Shown: one piece after another, positions 15,960 through 25,447 of the stretch
How positions within the stretch are numbered: the first letter of the stretch is position 1
How the letters are laid out: each line of letters starts with the position of its first letter
DNA from: an uncultured Capnocytophaga sp.
GTDB lineage: Bacteria; Bacteroidota; Bacteroidia; Flavobacteriales; Flavobacteriaceae
NCBI RefSeq assembly: GCF_937936315.1
Contig: NZ_CALGWU010000044.1
Location: forward strand, 1-55,267
Reading direction: 5' to 3'
Length of the DNA: 55,267 nt
Notes under the pieces: generated by a model
Database searches by the model: none
What the model saw: only the letters and a program-made list of their open reading frames with translations
Told to the model about the DNA's origin: nothing
Made by a program: the position numbers and the translations under genes

Positions 15960-18440
15960 ATGTCGAGACTTAAATTACTTCTTTTATTTTTATTTATCAT
16001 AACGGCTCCTGCGATAGCGCAAATAGGTAATAATCAGCAATATAACAATGTTGACATCACCACTGTAAACATCGATAATCTCACCGATGGACAAATCAAA
16101 ACCTATTGGGATCGCGCTCAAGCACAAGGTTATACTTTAGACCAATTTCTTGCTTTGGCACGTTCACGCGGTATGCAAGAAACGCAAGTGATGAAATTGC
16201 GCCAGCGCATTATGCAACTCGACAGCTATTCTGGCACTGAAAAATCTAATGCTAAAAATAAAAATGCCAATGACAAAACTCGTCGTCCTGCCGAGGGTGA
16301 TGACATCTTTGGTTATACCGGTAGAGAGAAAAAAGATTCTCTCAATCGCAAACAGAAAAAAGACTCTATCTTTGGGATGAGCTTCTTCAAAAATCCTAAA
16401 ATTTCCTTTACTCCTAACCTAAATATGCCTACCCCCGAAAACTACCAAGTAGGTCCTGGTGACGAGCTACTTGTGGAAGTATGGGGAGCTACCGAGGGTT
16501 CTTTCAAACAAAAAGTAGATGCTGAGGGTAATATTTTCCTCAATGGTGTGGGACGCATACACGTATCAGGACTTTCGTTTAGTGAGGTAAAAGCTAAGGT
16601 AAATTCGTATCTAAAACGCATCTATTCAGGCATTTCAGCTCCCGATGGCAGTTATGCTAAAATCTATACAGGCGTAACTATCACCCAAGTACGCACCGTA
16701 AAAGTGAATATCATAGGCGAGGTAGTAGTGCCTGGTACTTATTCACTTAGCTCACTTTCTACTGTGCTCAACGCTTTATACGCCTGCGGAGGTCCCTCAG
16801 AAAGCGGTTCATTTCGCGATATCAACGTATTTAGAGGAGGCAAGAAAGTCGCTACTTTTGATGTGTATAACTTCTTAATTAGTGGCTCAGAAAAAGGGAA
16901 TATCGGCTTGCAAGACCAAGATGTAATCATCGTATCACCCTATAAAAACCGCGTGTGGGTAGAAGGGAAGGTGAAACGCAAAGGATTGTACGAAATGCTT
17001 GATGACGAAACTCTTGCTAACCTTGTTACTTTCTTTGGAGGTTTTACTTCCGATGCTTTTACAAATACCCTTGTGTTAGAACGCATTAAGGATGCTAAAC
17101 GCGAAGTGCAAGAAATTGCCTTTAGCGAAATTGGCAAGATGAAAATGCAAAACGGCGACCGCCTGAAAGTGCATTCTATCACCAATGAATACCGCAACCG
17201 ATTGAGTATAGGAGGAGCTGTCTATCAACCTGGTACTTATGAGTTTAAAGAAGGAATGACCGCTCACGACTTGCTTGAAAGAGCTAATGGTGTGAAAAAA
17301 GATGCTTCCCTCAATCGCGGACTCATTTTCCGTACCGAAAACCGCGTAGATTACCAAACGCTTAGCTTTTCGGTTAAAGAGCTCATTGAGAAGAAAAACG
17401 ACATCCCTTTGAAGGATAACGATAGTATCCATATTTTCTACAAAGATTCTCTCCAATACAAACGCTTCGTAAAAGTAGAAGGTGCTGTAAAGTTTCCTAA
17501 AGAATTGCCTTTTATGGAGAATATGAAAGTGGAAGATGTGATTGCCTTGGCAGGTGGTCTCTCTAATGGTGCTGACCCTTCAACAATTGAAGTATTTAGA
17601 GAAATAAACGATGGCAACTTCCAGAGACTCAGCACAGCTTTCAAAGTATCGTCTAACAATGAACTTTTACCTAAAGAAGGTACTAATACACTCACTCTGC
17701 AACCTAACGACATTGTTTCAGTGCGTTATATCAAAGGTTTTACTCCTCTGCAAACTGTCTCGGTAATGGGAGAAGTTGTCTACCCTGGGGTTTATAGTAT
17801 CCAAAGCAAGAACGATCGCATTTCCGACCTATTAGAGCGTGTGGGAGGATTTACTCCTTTTGCCTATAAAGAAGGGGCAACTTTAGTACGCAAAAAAACT
17901 GATGAGGGTGAAATTCAGCAAGAAGATTTTCTAAAAGAATTGGTTGAGTTAGAAAGCAATAGTAATGAAACTGCTAAATCACTGAAAAAAGCCAGCAAAA
18001 AAACTTCAGAATATCGTATAGGGATAGATATCAATAAAATTTTGAAAAAGAAACACAGCAAGCACGACCTAATCCTCAGTGAAGGTGATGTATTGCTCAT
18101 TCCTTCCGAAAAACAAACCGTTGAAGTGCGTGGTGAGGTGTTAGCCCCTTCATTAGTGCGTTATCAAAAAGGATTTTCACTGAGAGAATACATTGATAGA
18201 GCAGGGGGGTTTGGCAACCAAGCTAAAAAGCGGGCTATATACGTGCTTTACGCCAATGGTGATGTGCGTGCTACTCGCAATTCTCTTTTCTTTAGAAACT
18301 ATCCTAAATTAGAACCTGGAGCTATCATTATTGTACCCTCTAAACCTGAACGCCAACGTCTTAGCACTGGAGAAAGTATAGGTATTATTTCGGCAATTAG
18401 CACTATGGGAGTGCTTATTTACAATGTACTAAAAAAATAG
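15960..18440 (+). CDS. SLBB-domain polysaccharide export protein (Wza-like, multi-SLBB)
   Basis: An 826-residue outer-membrane/periplasmic export protein for capsule or exopolysaccharide. Signal peptide: MSRLKLLLLFLFIITAPAIA. A Lys/Asp-rich linker follows. The Poly_export domain (about 160-240) has YQVGPGDELLVEVWGA. Then come at least five SLBB repeats, recognisable by the recurring VxGEVxxPGTYxL pattern (for example VNIIGEVVVPGTYSL and VSVMGEVVYPGVYSI). The C-terminus has one membrane segment (IGIISAISTMGVLIY). It is twice the size of Wza, which is usual in Bacteroidetes. Four bases separate it from the Wzz-like gene. Confidence 0.92.
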   Translation: MSRLKLLLLFLFIITAPAIAQIGNNQQYNNVDITTVNIDNLTDGQIKTYWDRAQAQGYTLDQFLALARSRGMQETQVMKLRQRIMQLDSYSGTEKSNAKNKNANDKTRRPAEGDDIFGYTGREKKDSLNRKQKKDSIFGMSFFKNPKISFTPNLNMPTPENYQVGPGDELLVEVWGATEGSFKQKVDAEGNIFLNGVGRIHVSGLSFSEVKAKVNSYLKRIYSGISAPDGSYAKIYTGVTITQVRTVKVNIIGEVVVPGTYSLSSLSTVLNALYACGGPSESGSFRDINVFRGGKKVATFDVYNFLISGSEKGNIGLQDQDVIIVSPYKNRVWVEGKVKRKGLYEMLDDETLANLVTFFGGFTSDAFTNTLVLERIKDAKREVQEIAFSEIGKMKMQNGDRLKVHSITNEYRNRLSIGGAVYQPGTYEFKEGMTAHDLLERANGVKKDASLNRGLIFRTENRVDYQTLSFSVKELIEKKNDIPLKDNDSIHIFYKDSLQYKRFVKVEGAVKFPKELPFMENMKVEDVIALAGGLSNGADPSTIEVFREINDGNFQRLSTAFKVSSNNELLPKEGTNTLTLQPNDIVSVRYIKGFTPLQTVSVMGEVVYPGVYSIQSKNDRISDLLERVGGFTPFAYKEGATLVRKKTDEGEIQQEDFLKELVELESNSNETAKSLKKASKKTSEYRIGIDINKILKKKHSKHDLILSEGDVLLIPSEKQTVEVRGEVLAPSLVRYQKGFSLREYIDRAGGFGNQAKKRAIYVLYANGDVRATRNSLFFRNYPKLEPGAIIIVPSKPERQRLSTGESIGIISAISTMGVLIYNVLKK

Positions 18441-18444
18441 AACT

Positions 18445-19587
18445 ATGGCATTAAACGAAAATCAAGAAATAAGAGCTTCAGAAGATGTTATCAATCATTT
18501 AGGAGAAAATAAATTGATTCCTGTAGTCGACTCTGCAGAAGAAGGAACTGCTGAGGACGAAATAGATTTGATGCAGCTTATCCGCAAAGTATGGGGGGCT
18601 CGCAAATCGATTTTGTTATTTACTTTGCTTTTCTTTGTTATAGGGGTACTCATTGCCTTATTCTCGGCTAAAGAATACACCGCTACCACTATTATGGTGC
18701 CACAAACTACTGATAACAAATCAACAAGTGGATTAGGTGGATTGGCAGCAATGGCAGGTATCAGTTTAGGAGGAGGCTCCGAAACACTCCCGCTCACTAC
18801 TTACGCTAAAATCATTGAAAGCGTACCTTTTAAACGAAAATTAGCACAAACCAAACTCACATTTTCTGACATTTCTAAGCCGGTAACTTACGAAGAATAT
18901 TATAAGAACTACACTAAACCTAGCTTGATGGGGCGCGTGATGAGTATTTTCAGTTTTTCTAAAGCTACTCCAGCTCCCTCTACTGCTACCCAAGATAGTA
19001 CTGACATTACTCGACTCTCCGATCAAGAGAGAAAAATCCTCAATAGTATAGACGATCGTATTAAGCTCAACGTAAGTGATAAAGATGGTTATTTCACACT
19101 CTCGTTTGTGATGGGAGAAGCACTCCCTGCCGCTCAAATGCTTGAGAGTGCCCAAAAAGTACTACAGGAAACTGTTACCGATTTCAAATTGCAAAAAGCT
19201 AAAGAAGAATTCGACTTTGTACAAAAACGCTTTGTAGAAGCCGAAAAAGATTTTAAAAACAAACAATACGCTGTGGCAGGTTTCCAAGACCGCAACCGCG
19301 ACCTCTTTAGCAACCTTCCTCAAACTCGTTTGCAACAACTACAAGCCGAGTACAATTTGGCTTTCAACGTATATACAGAACTCGCTAAACAGCTGGAAGC
19401 CAAACGTATCAAGATGAAAGAAGACCAACCTATCTTTGCTGTTATCGAACCTGTGACTGTACCTAACGAACGTTCTAAACCTAAACGAATGATAATTATT
19501 GCTATCTGGACATTCTTAGGAATGGTCATAGGTATTGGAAATGTCTTCTTAAAAGACTTTAGACGACAACTCAAATCTAATTCCTAA
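18445..19587 (+). CDS. Wzz-type chain-length determinant / polysaccharide co-polymerase
   Basis: A 380-residue inner-membrane protein controlling polysaccharide chain length and likely partnering the SLBB exporter. It has an N-terminal acidic cytoplasmic stretch (DEIDLMQLIRKVW), a first membrane segment at about 52-74, the periplasmic Wzz domain with TATTIMVPQ, a coiled-coil-prone helical section, and a second membrane segment at about 348-368 preceded by the Pro-rich VTVPNERSKPKR. No tyrosine kinase domain is fused. The last codons (KSNS and stop) fall in a TCTAATTCC repeat that continues to the HAD gene start. Confidence 0.92.
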   Translation: MALNENQEIRASEDVINHLGENKLIPVVDSAEEGTAEDEIDLMQLIRKVWGARKSILLFTLLFFVIGVLIALFSAKEYTATTIMVPQTTDNKSTSGLGGLAAMAGISLGGGSETLPLTTYAKIIESVPFKRKLAQTKLTFSDISKPVTYEEYYKNYTKPSLMGRVMSIFSFSKATPAPSTATQDSTDITRLSDQERKILNSIDDRIKLNVSDKDGYFTLSFVMGEALPAAQMLESAQKVLQETVTDFKLQKAKEEFDFVQKRFVEAEKDFKNKQYAVAGFQDRNRDLFSNLPQTRLQQLQAEYNLAFNVYTELAKQLEAKRIKMKEDQPIFAVIEPVTVPNERSKPKRMIIIAIWTFLGMVIGIGNVFLKDFRRQLKSNS

Positions 19588-19600
19588 TTTCTAATTCCTA

Positions 19601-20227
19601 ATGAATTACATTATCTTTGATATGGACGGGGTGCTACTAGATAGTGAACCAATGCACCAAGAGATTATTTATGAGACTTTTCAGCTGGAAGGCATTCCGT
19701 TTGATAAGGTATATATACAAACCCTCACAGGGATGTCGGCTTTTCCAATGTGGGAAAAGGTAAAACGCGATGCTCAACGTTCAGAAAGTGTAGAAGAACT
19801 CATAAAATTTCACCGCGATTATTTTTTCAAACGATTACCCGAAGTAAAAGTACCTTTAGTACCTCACGTAAAGGATGTATTAGAGAAATTCAAAAATGAA
19901 GGAAAACACTTATCATTAGCATCTTCATCTGGACACAAACTCATTGATATTTTTACTCAACAAACAAATATAGCACACTATTTTGAAGTGATAATGAGTG
20001 GCGATGATGTGAAATACAGCAAGCCTAACCCCGAAATATTCCTAAAGGTAGCCCAATGGTATGGATTACCAGCAACACGATTTACTGTGATAGAGGACAG
20101 TACCAATGGCGTAAAGGCTGCCAAAAGTGCTAATATGCAGTGTGTAGGCTTCCAGAATCCCCTTTCAGGCGGACAAGATTTAAGTCAAGCCGACCTACTT
20201 ATCCATTCAATGCAAGAATTGTTATGA
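19601..20227 (+). CDS. HAD-superfamily hydrolase, beta-phosphoglucomutase-like
   Basis: A 208-residue HAD phosphatase or phosphomutase. Motif I is FDMDGVLLDSEP (nucleophile Asp8 and acid/base Asp10), motif II is the Ser in ASSSGH, motif III is the Lys of SKPNPEIF, and motif IV is VIEDSTNGVKAA. The helical cap between motifs I and II places it in subfamily I with beta-phosphoglucomutase and 2-deoxyglucose-6-phosphatase. The substrate is probably a small sugar phosphate. It is the third gene of the export unit by position, 13 bases after Wzz, and its stop overlaps the next ATG (ATGA). Confidence 0.9.
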   Translation: MNYIIFDMDGVLLDSEPMHQEIIYETFQLEGIPFDKVYIQTLTGMSAFPMWEKVKRDAQRSESVEELIKFHRDYFFKRLPEVKVPLVPHVKDVLEKFKNEGKHLSLASSSGHKLIDIFTQQTNIAHYFEVIMSGDDVKYSKPNPEIFLKVAQWYGLPATRFTVIEDSTNGVKAAKSANMQCVGFQNPLSGGQDLSQADLLIHSMQELL

Positions 20228-20622
20228 CAAACAGTAACATACAACTCATAGAATGTGTAACGATAGCCAATGAGGATTATTTGCAATCTTTATTGGCTGT
20301 TGGTTTTTATGGTCTTGCGCTTAAAGCCGAACTACACTCTTTAGTTAGTCATTTAGATTTTTCAAATACCCAAACTAAAATCTTGCTTTTAGACGACGAA
20401 CTGCCTGCCATTGAAAAACAAGGTATTACTATTAGCAGTTTGGCTACTGCCTACCAAGCCGGCACTACGCGTTTTTATAGTGCTATCAAAGGTTATGGCG
20501 GCTATCTCCCTACTGAAAAACTCCTCACCTTCTTCCAAGCCCAACACCTCCCTACGGGTATGAACCTACTCGCTTTTGAGAGTGCTTATAACGAAGCGCT
20601 ACAAATATTTTCTTCTCTCTGA
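20224..20622 (+). CDS. Small uncharacterised protein coupled to the HAD gene
   Basis: A 132-residue soluble protein starting at ATG 20224, which overlaps the HAD stop in an ATGA junction; an earlier in-frame start inside the HAD gene is unlikely. I do not recognise the family. It looks alpha-helical, with no signal or membrane segment and two short alpha/beta stretches (TKILLLDDELPAIE and GITISSLATAYQAG). The tight coupling suggests it works with, or is at least made with, the HAD enzyme. Confidence 0.75.
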   Translation: MTNSNIQLIECVTIANEDYLQSLLAVGFYGLALKAELHSLVSHLDFSNTQTKILLLDDELPAIEKQGITISSLATAYQAGTTRFYSAIKGYGGYLPTEKLLTFFQAQHLPTGMNLLAFESAYNEALQIFSSL

Positions 20623-20712
20623 CGCTATTTGGCAGTTTCACTCCCTATCTTTGCCCCGCGAAACAGAATTAACAATATTTTTAAAAGAAAATAAACATAT
20701 TACCATATAAAT

Positions 20713-21297
20713 ATGAACATCCACAATCAAAGCTCAAGGAGAATACAACAAACACAAGAAAGCATTTCTCAGGAATTTGCTGATGTAACAAGAGCTATTC
20801 AACGAGAGGAGAAAAGAAGAAAAAAAAGAGAAGAATGGAAAAGGAGTATTGAGCAAAGTAATAGCTACCAAACAATAAAGTCTGTAAAAACACTAATGGA
20901 TGACTATTATTTAGATCCTTTATTAGGACTAATACCTGTTGTAGGAGATATCTTACCACAGATATTCAATTTTTCTTTTTTCTACGTTTCCACTTTTAAA
21001 ATTAAATCGTATGCCTTAACAGTGACTATTCTGCGTAATATCTTGATAGATATTTTAGTAGGAATTATTCCATATTTAGGTATTATACTTGATGTTTTTC
21101 ATAAATCCTATCGAAAGAACTTCAATTTAATTGTAGGATTTGTTAATGATGATAGAAACATAATACGAGAAGTCAATCAGAAAGCGTTTTCAACTACTAT
21201 ATGGATAGCTATTATAGGAGTGGCTATTTATTATTTGACAGTATTTTTATGGTCTATAGTAATGGGAGTATATCATTGGTTTATAGGTCTATTCTAA
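20713..21297 (+). CDS. DUF4112 membrane protein
   Basis: A 194-residue protein. The N-terminal 60 residues are highly charged and Lys/Arg/Glu-rich, likely coiled coil. The DUF4112 signature follows: LMDDYYLDPLLGLIPVVGD. Three to four hydrophobic segments occupy about 75-100, 108-132 and 163-192. The family is widespread and uncharacterised. It begins 90 bases after the preceding gene and has no partner on its strand downstream. Confidence 0.82.
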   Translation: MNIHNQSSRRIQQTQESISQEFADVTRAIQREEKRRKKREEWKRSIEQSNSYQTIKSVKTLMDDYYLDPLLGLIPVVGDILPQIFNFSFFYVSTFKIKSYALTVTILRNILIDILVGIIPYLGIILDVFHKSYRKNFNLIVGFVNDDRNIIREVNQKAFSTTIWIAIIGVAIYYLTVFLWSIVMGVYHWFIGLF

Positions 21298-21401
21298 AAA
21301 ATCTATTTGTAAAAATAGTGGAAAACACTCCTACATTTCATTTTATCAAAGTTTGTGATATGAGGTTGATTTAAAGACTTTTTTAAATCCTACTTTGTTA
21401 T

Positions 21402-22670
21402 TTATTTCCTCCCTAAAATCGAAATCCCTATAGCACAATCTAAACAGCGTTTGGATTGGCAATAATGTTTGTACTGTTGTAGAAGCACTTGGGTATCAAA
21501 AGCGGTGTTGATGGTGACACCTAATTGTTGGTATTGAGTGATAATGCTGTTGCTCTCGGCTGTCATTGTTTTGAGTTCTTCGATGAGAGATTCATTCATA
21601 TCCTTGCCCAAACTTTGGTAATAGGCATATTTGATAGGAATGAATACATTGATCCAAATAAGTGTGATGAGACTCGCACTAATAGGCTTTTTTACTTTTT
21701 TAGAAGTTTTGGTAAAGGTATAGTGGGTTTCCCAAAATTCAGAGACTCCTACGGCAAAGAGTTTTTGGATACTTTTAAAATCATTCACTTCAAGAATTTG
21801 TGAAAACAAACCTTCGTTTAGTTCATATAGCTGTGCGAGTTGCGAGAGTCGGATAGTGGGAAAACCTTGCGGACGCAAACCGGTGAAATGTATTTTTACT
21901 ACGGGTGCAGAGAGATTGTATTTCTGTTGTAGGTAATGATAATTTTGCAAGAGTTCACGTGGGTAAGTGAGTTCAGTTTCTTCGGGGAGTAAGCCTGCTT
22001 GCCCCAATAGTAGTGCTTCTAAATGTAAGGGGTGTGAACGCTCTTTACGGATAATACTAAAATCGAGATGTTTGCCCAATTGTAGGAAGGTTTCGCCGTT
22101 TACAGTGCCTCCAAAAGACTTGAGAAGCATACAAAAAAGTACTTTCTCCCAATCGAAATTGGCAGCTTTCCACAACTCGTTTACAACAGTGGCTTTTTCT
22201 TCTAAACGTTCCACTAACAAACGCTCATTCCACGAAAGTAAAGTAATGGCTGGCACAGTAGTATATTCCTTTTCACAAGGAATAAACCGGTAGTGTGAGG
22301 CTACAGTGGTATTGTATCGCTCTAAGAGTTCGGGGGAGATAAGACCTTGGAGTTCTAAAGTGGGAATAGGCTGGTTGTTAGCATCGAATACTTCTATATC
22401 GTGTTCCCAAACTACGTGCAGAATCACATTGCGATAGGCAGGATCACTCTCGTGACCGTGAACGTACCAATGCGATGATTTGAGATGCATTTCTACATTA
22501 CCTGCCCATTGCTGCTCACCTATAAGCAGTTGGGCACTTTGGAAATCGGGACCAGAAAGGGTATTGTAGTCACCAAATGAGAGAATTTGCAAGCGCTCTC
22601 CTGTAGTAAGTACAGTGTTGAGAGGTACTTTTTTGTATTTCCATAGGTAGTGTAAGAAATCTTCTTTCAT
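21402..22670 (-). CDS. DUF2851 family protein
   Basis: A 422-residue protein of the Bacteroidetes DUF2851 family. The N-terminal part has LSGPDFQSAQLLIGEQQW, then GNVEMHLKSSHWYVHGHESD and NVILHVVWEHD. The Asp, Glu-x-His and His-rich layout recalls a nuclease active site, but this is inference. The C-terminus has a short cysteine cluster, HYCQSKRCLDCAIG, which could bind metal. The gene is 27 bases downstream of the PAP2 gene on the same strand, forming a unit of helicase, PAP2 and DUF2851. Confidence 0.82.
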   Translation of the reverse strand: MKEDFLHYLWKYKKVPLNTVLTTGERLQILSFGDYNTLSGPDFQSAQLLIGEQQWAGNVEMHLKSSHWYVHGHESDPAYRNVILHVVWEHDIEVFDANNQPIPTLELQGLISPELLERYNTTVASHYRFIPCEKEYTTVPAITLLSWNERLLVERLEEKATVVNELWKAANFDWEKVLFCMLLKSFGGTVNGETFLQLGKHLDFSIIRKERSHPLHLEALLLGQAGLLPEETELTYPRELLQNYHYLQQKYNLSAPVVKIHFTGLRPQGFPTIRLSQLAQLYELNEGLFSQILEVNDFKSIQKLFAVGVSEFWETHYTFTKTSKKVKKPISASLITLIWINVFIPIKYAYYQSLGKDMNESLIEELKTMTAESNSIITQYQQLGVTINTAFDTQVLLQQYKHYCQSKRCLDCAIGISILGRK

Positions 22671-22697
22671 TTTGATTAGGTAACAGGTTTAGGAGGT

Positions 22698-23273
22698 TTA
22701 TTGTTTAGTTGGGATTTTTAATCTTTTTTCGGTATATAGAAATAGAAAATAATAAAGGGTAGCTAAGAGTATACCGAAAATCCAACCCACCAATACATCA
22801 CCTGGGAAATGCACGCCTAAATAAATACGGCTATAACTCACAATCACCGACCAACAGAGCAATAGAGTGGGGATATATCGGGCGTTTTTTCTAAGCAAGT
22901 AACTAAAAAATATGGCTATTGCCATTGTATTGGCGGCGTGTGCTGAAAAGAACCCATACTTACCACCGCAAATCACCATTCGCATTTGCCCTATAAGACT
23001 CTCATCGTGACAAGGGCGCAAGCGCTGGAATCCGTATTTGAAAACGTTCGCCAGCTGGTCGGTGGTGGTGATGAGAAGGGCGATGAATACCAAGATGAGC
23101 AACACTCTTTTCCAATGGAAATACTTGAAACACAAGTATAACAAGAAAGCATAGAGGGGGATAGACGAGAGTTCATTGGTGATTACTAACCAAAGGCTGT
23201 CGGCTTCGGGCGTCCCCCAGCTATTGAGGGAACAGAGTAGTTGCTTATCCGTTTCTATAAGGTATTCCAACAT
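22698..23273 (-). CDS. PAP2-family membrane phosphatase
   Basis: A 191-residue integral membrane phosphatase, likely acting on undecaprenyl pyrophosphate or phosphatidic acid-type lipid phosphates. The three PAP2 motifs are present: KYGFQRLRP (KX6RP), SAHAANT in place of PSGH, with the catalytic His retained, and SRIYLGVHFPGD (SRX5HX3D). Five to six hydrophobic segments are visible. Its ATG shares its last base position with the stop of the helicase (ends touch at 23273), so it is translated from the same mRNA. Confidence 0.92.
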   Translation of the reverse strand: MLEYLIETDKQLLCSLNSWGTPEADSLWLVITNELSSIPLYAFLLYLCFKYFHWKRVLLILVFIALLITTTDQLANVFKYGFQRLRPCHDESLIGQMRMVICGGKYGFFSAHAANTMAIAIFFSYLLRKNARYIPTLLLCWSVIVSYSRIYLGVHFPGDVLVGWIFGILLATLYYFLFLYTEKRLKIPTKQ

Positions 23274-25027
23274 TATTTGCGTTTTTTCTTCTTTTTAAAA
23301 GCTTGTTGGAGGGCTTCAGCAGTCTTTTGTTTACGACTTTCTCTTTGTCCTTTTTTGCGACTTCTACCCTCGTCGTTGCCGTGTTTTCTACCGTCATCAT
23401 TTCCGCGTTTGCGTCCACCACGGTCTCTGCCAGCACCTTTGGTAGAGAGTTCTACATTGATGAAACGACCGTCCAATTGGAAGTCGTTGAAAGTATCCAT
23501 CACCAAATCGGAGAGGTCGGCATCGGTATTGAAGAAAGAGAAACTGTTCTTTACATCTACTTTGAAAACATCATCACGACCTAAATTAAGGGTTGCTTTG
23601 AGGAAGTCTTTGAGCGACTTCCAGTCGTAACCATCGCGTTCACCTATGTTGATGAAATAGCGCACTTCATCGCTATTACCCCCACTACGGCTTTCGCGCT
23701 CGTTCTCTACCGATAAGTTTTCGGCATTTTTATAATAATTGAAGAAACGCGTAAACTCTACTGAGAATATTTTTTTGATCAGCTCATCGCGATCCACATT
23801 TTTCAGTTCTTTATAGATAGCTGGTAAATAATCGTCGATAGCAGGGTTTACTTTTGTATTTTTAAGATTGTTAGCCAAGTGATAGAGCTGTATCTCACAG
23901 ATTTCCATACCGGATGGCAATTGTTTCTGCTCAAAAGGTTGCCCTATCATCTTTTCGATAGTTTTGATTTTCTTTACCTCACTTTTTGGTAAAATTACCA
24001 TCGAAATTCCCGATTTACCGGCACGACCTGTACGCCCACTGCGGTGGTTGTAGGTTTCTATTTCGTCGGGCAATTGGTAGTGAATTACGTGAGTGATATC
24101 GTCTACATCGATACCGCGGGCAGCGACATCGGTAGCAACGAGCATTTGTATTTGGCGTGCGCGGAAAGATTTCATTACCAAATCGCGCTGATTCTGACTC
24201 AAATCACCGTGAAGAGCAGCGGCATTATAACCGTCTTCAATAAGTTTTTCGGCTACTGCCTGTGTATCGCGTTTGGTGCGGCAAAATACTACCGAGAAGA
24301 TATCGGGGTTAGCATCAGCGAGGCGTTTTAGGGCTTGGTATCTATGGCGACCGCTCACCACATAGTACTCGTGTTGCACGGTGTTAGTAGCCTGATTGCG
24401 AGTTCCTACTGTTATTTCAATAGGCTTGCGCATAAACTTACGCGCTATCTTAGCCACCTCGTTAGGCATGGTAGCCGAAAAGAGCCAAGTGCTTTTTTCT
24501 TGAGGGGTATGTGAGAGAATAGCGGTAATATCTTCATAGAAGCCCATATTGAGCATTTCGTCGGCTTCGTCGAGCACACAATAGTTGATATGACTGATAT
24601 CTACGAAGTTACGGCGTATCATATCTTGCATACGCCCAGGAGTAGCCACAATGATTTGCGCGCCTTTTTTGAGGCTACGGGCTTGTTCCTCAATACTTGC
24701 GCCGCCATATACCGCTACTACATTCACCTTAGGAAGGTACTTAGCATAATTGCGGAGCTCGGAAGCGATTTGCAAGCAGAGTTCGCGTGTAGGTGAAAGG
24801 ATAAGACCTTGAGTTACACGGCTATCAGTATCGATAAGTTGGAGGAGAGGAAAGCCGAAAGCGGCTGTTTTACCAGTACCCGTTTGGGCTAAAGCTACCA
24901 TATCAGCACCATTCGCCAAAAGAGTAGGGATGGCTTTTTGCTGAATTTCAGAAGGGGTTTCAAAGCCCATATCGCTGATGGCTTTGAGGATAGGTTCATC
25001 AAGACCTAATTGTTCAAATAAATTCAT
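23273..25027 (-). CDS. DEAD-box RNA helicase (CsdA/DbpA-like)
   Basis: A 584-residue ATP-dependent RNA helicase, likely a ribosome-assembly or cold-response factor. Motifs in order: Q motif (FETPSEIQQKAIP), Walker A AQTGTGKT, PTRELCLQIA, VATPGRM, DEAD (VLDEADEMLNMGF), SAT, and the C-terminal ATDVAARGIDVDD and HRSGRTGRAGKSG. The domain at about 450-530 with RYFINIGERDGYDW matches the DbpA RNA-binding fold. The tail is rich in Arg, Gly and Lys. A promoter lies at 25082-25111. It is the first gene of a three-gene unit. Confidence 0.96.
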   Translation of the reverse strand: MNLFEQLGLDEPILKAISDMGFETPSEIQQKAIPTLLANGADMVALAQTGTGKTAAFGFPLLQLIDTDSRVTQGLILSPTRELCLQIASELRNYAKYLPKVNVVAVYGGASIEEQARSLKKGAQIIVATPGRMQDMIRRNFVDISHINYCVLDEADEMLNMGFYEDITAILSHTPQEKSTWLFSATMPNEVAKIARKFMRKPIEITVGTRNQATNTVQHEYYVVSGRHRYQALKRLADANPDIFSVVFCRTKRDTQAVAEKLIEDGYNAAALHGDLSQNQRDLVMKSFRARQIQMLVATDVAARGIDVDDITHVIHYQLPDEIETYNHRSGRTGRAGKSGISMVILPKSEVKKIKTIEKMIGQPFEQKQLPSGMEICEIQLYHLANNLKNTKVNPAIDDYLPAIYKELKNVDRDELIKKIFSVEFTRFFNYYKNAENLSVENERESRSGGNSDEVRYFINIGERDGYDWKSLKDFLKATLNLGRDDVFKVDVKNSFSFFNTDADLSDLVMDTFNDFQLDGRFINVELSTKGAGRDRGGRKRGNDDGRKHGNDEGRSRKKGQRESRKQKTAEALQQAFKKKKKRK

Positions 25028-25081
25028 TAATACAATTTGTAAATTAGCAAATTTGCCAATTTGCTAATGTATTTCAGGGCG

Positions 25082-25111
25082 CAAAGGTACAACAATATTT
25101 TCAATTGACAA
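25082..25111 (-). promoter_or_regulatory. Promoter of the helicase unit
   Basis: Minus-strand TTG (25111-25109), 19-base spacer and TACCTTTG (25089-25082). Confidence 0.65.
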
Positions 25112-25145
25112 TTGATAATTGACAATTAAGAAGAAAAAACACTAA

Positions 25146-25382
25146 TTAATCTTCGTAGCCGCACAATTTTCGTCCCTTAGATTTAGCTTCTTCTAAAGTT
25201 ATTTTTTCTAATGAAGTAGAGCACTTTCTCAATCCTCTACAATTAGGGTTGTAATGATAAGCATAACTACTAGAACCTTTGCAGATATATACATACTTAG
25301 AGGTTGCATTGCTAGCGTAAGCTATCACACTTACTAATAGGGTAGTAAAAGCGGAAACGAGTTTGGATGTGAAGGATTTCAT
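25146..25382 (-). CDS. Small exported protein with YH-x4-C metal-binding-like motif
   Basis: A 78-residue exported protein with signal MKSFTSKLVSAFTTLLVSVIAYAS. The mature part is essentially one motif: YVYICKGSSSYAYHYNPNC, then RGLRKC, then ITLEEAKSKGRKLCGYE. This is the common YHxxxxCxxL ... EAxxxGxxxC pattern found as a putative zinc module at the end of many nucleases and phage-like proteins. On its own and exported it has no assigned role. The neighbour at 25448 has a related YHNDRNCPRL segment. Confidence 0.7.
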   Translation of the reverse strand: MKSFTSKLVSAFTTLLVSVIAYASNATSKYVYICKGSSSYAYHYNPNCRGLRKCSTSLEKITLEEAKSKGRKLCGYED

Positions 25383-25447
25383 AGGTAAAAGGTGTTTAGT
25401 TATATGTTTTATTATTCATCATTAAGGTAGGTGAGTTTGTTGCTACT

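Noticed and set aside
23241..23630. Plus-strand frame opposite the helicase C-terminus
   Set aside because: Reads as an Arg/Ser/Leu-rich shadow of the Arg/Gly/Lys tail; no independent support.
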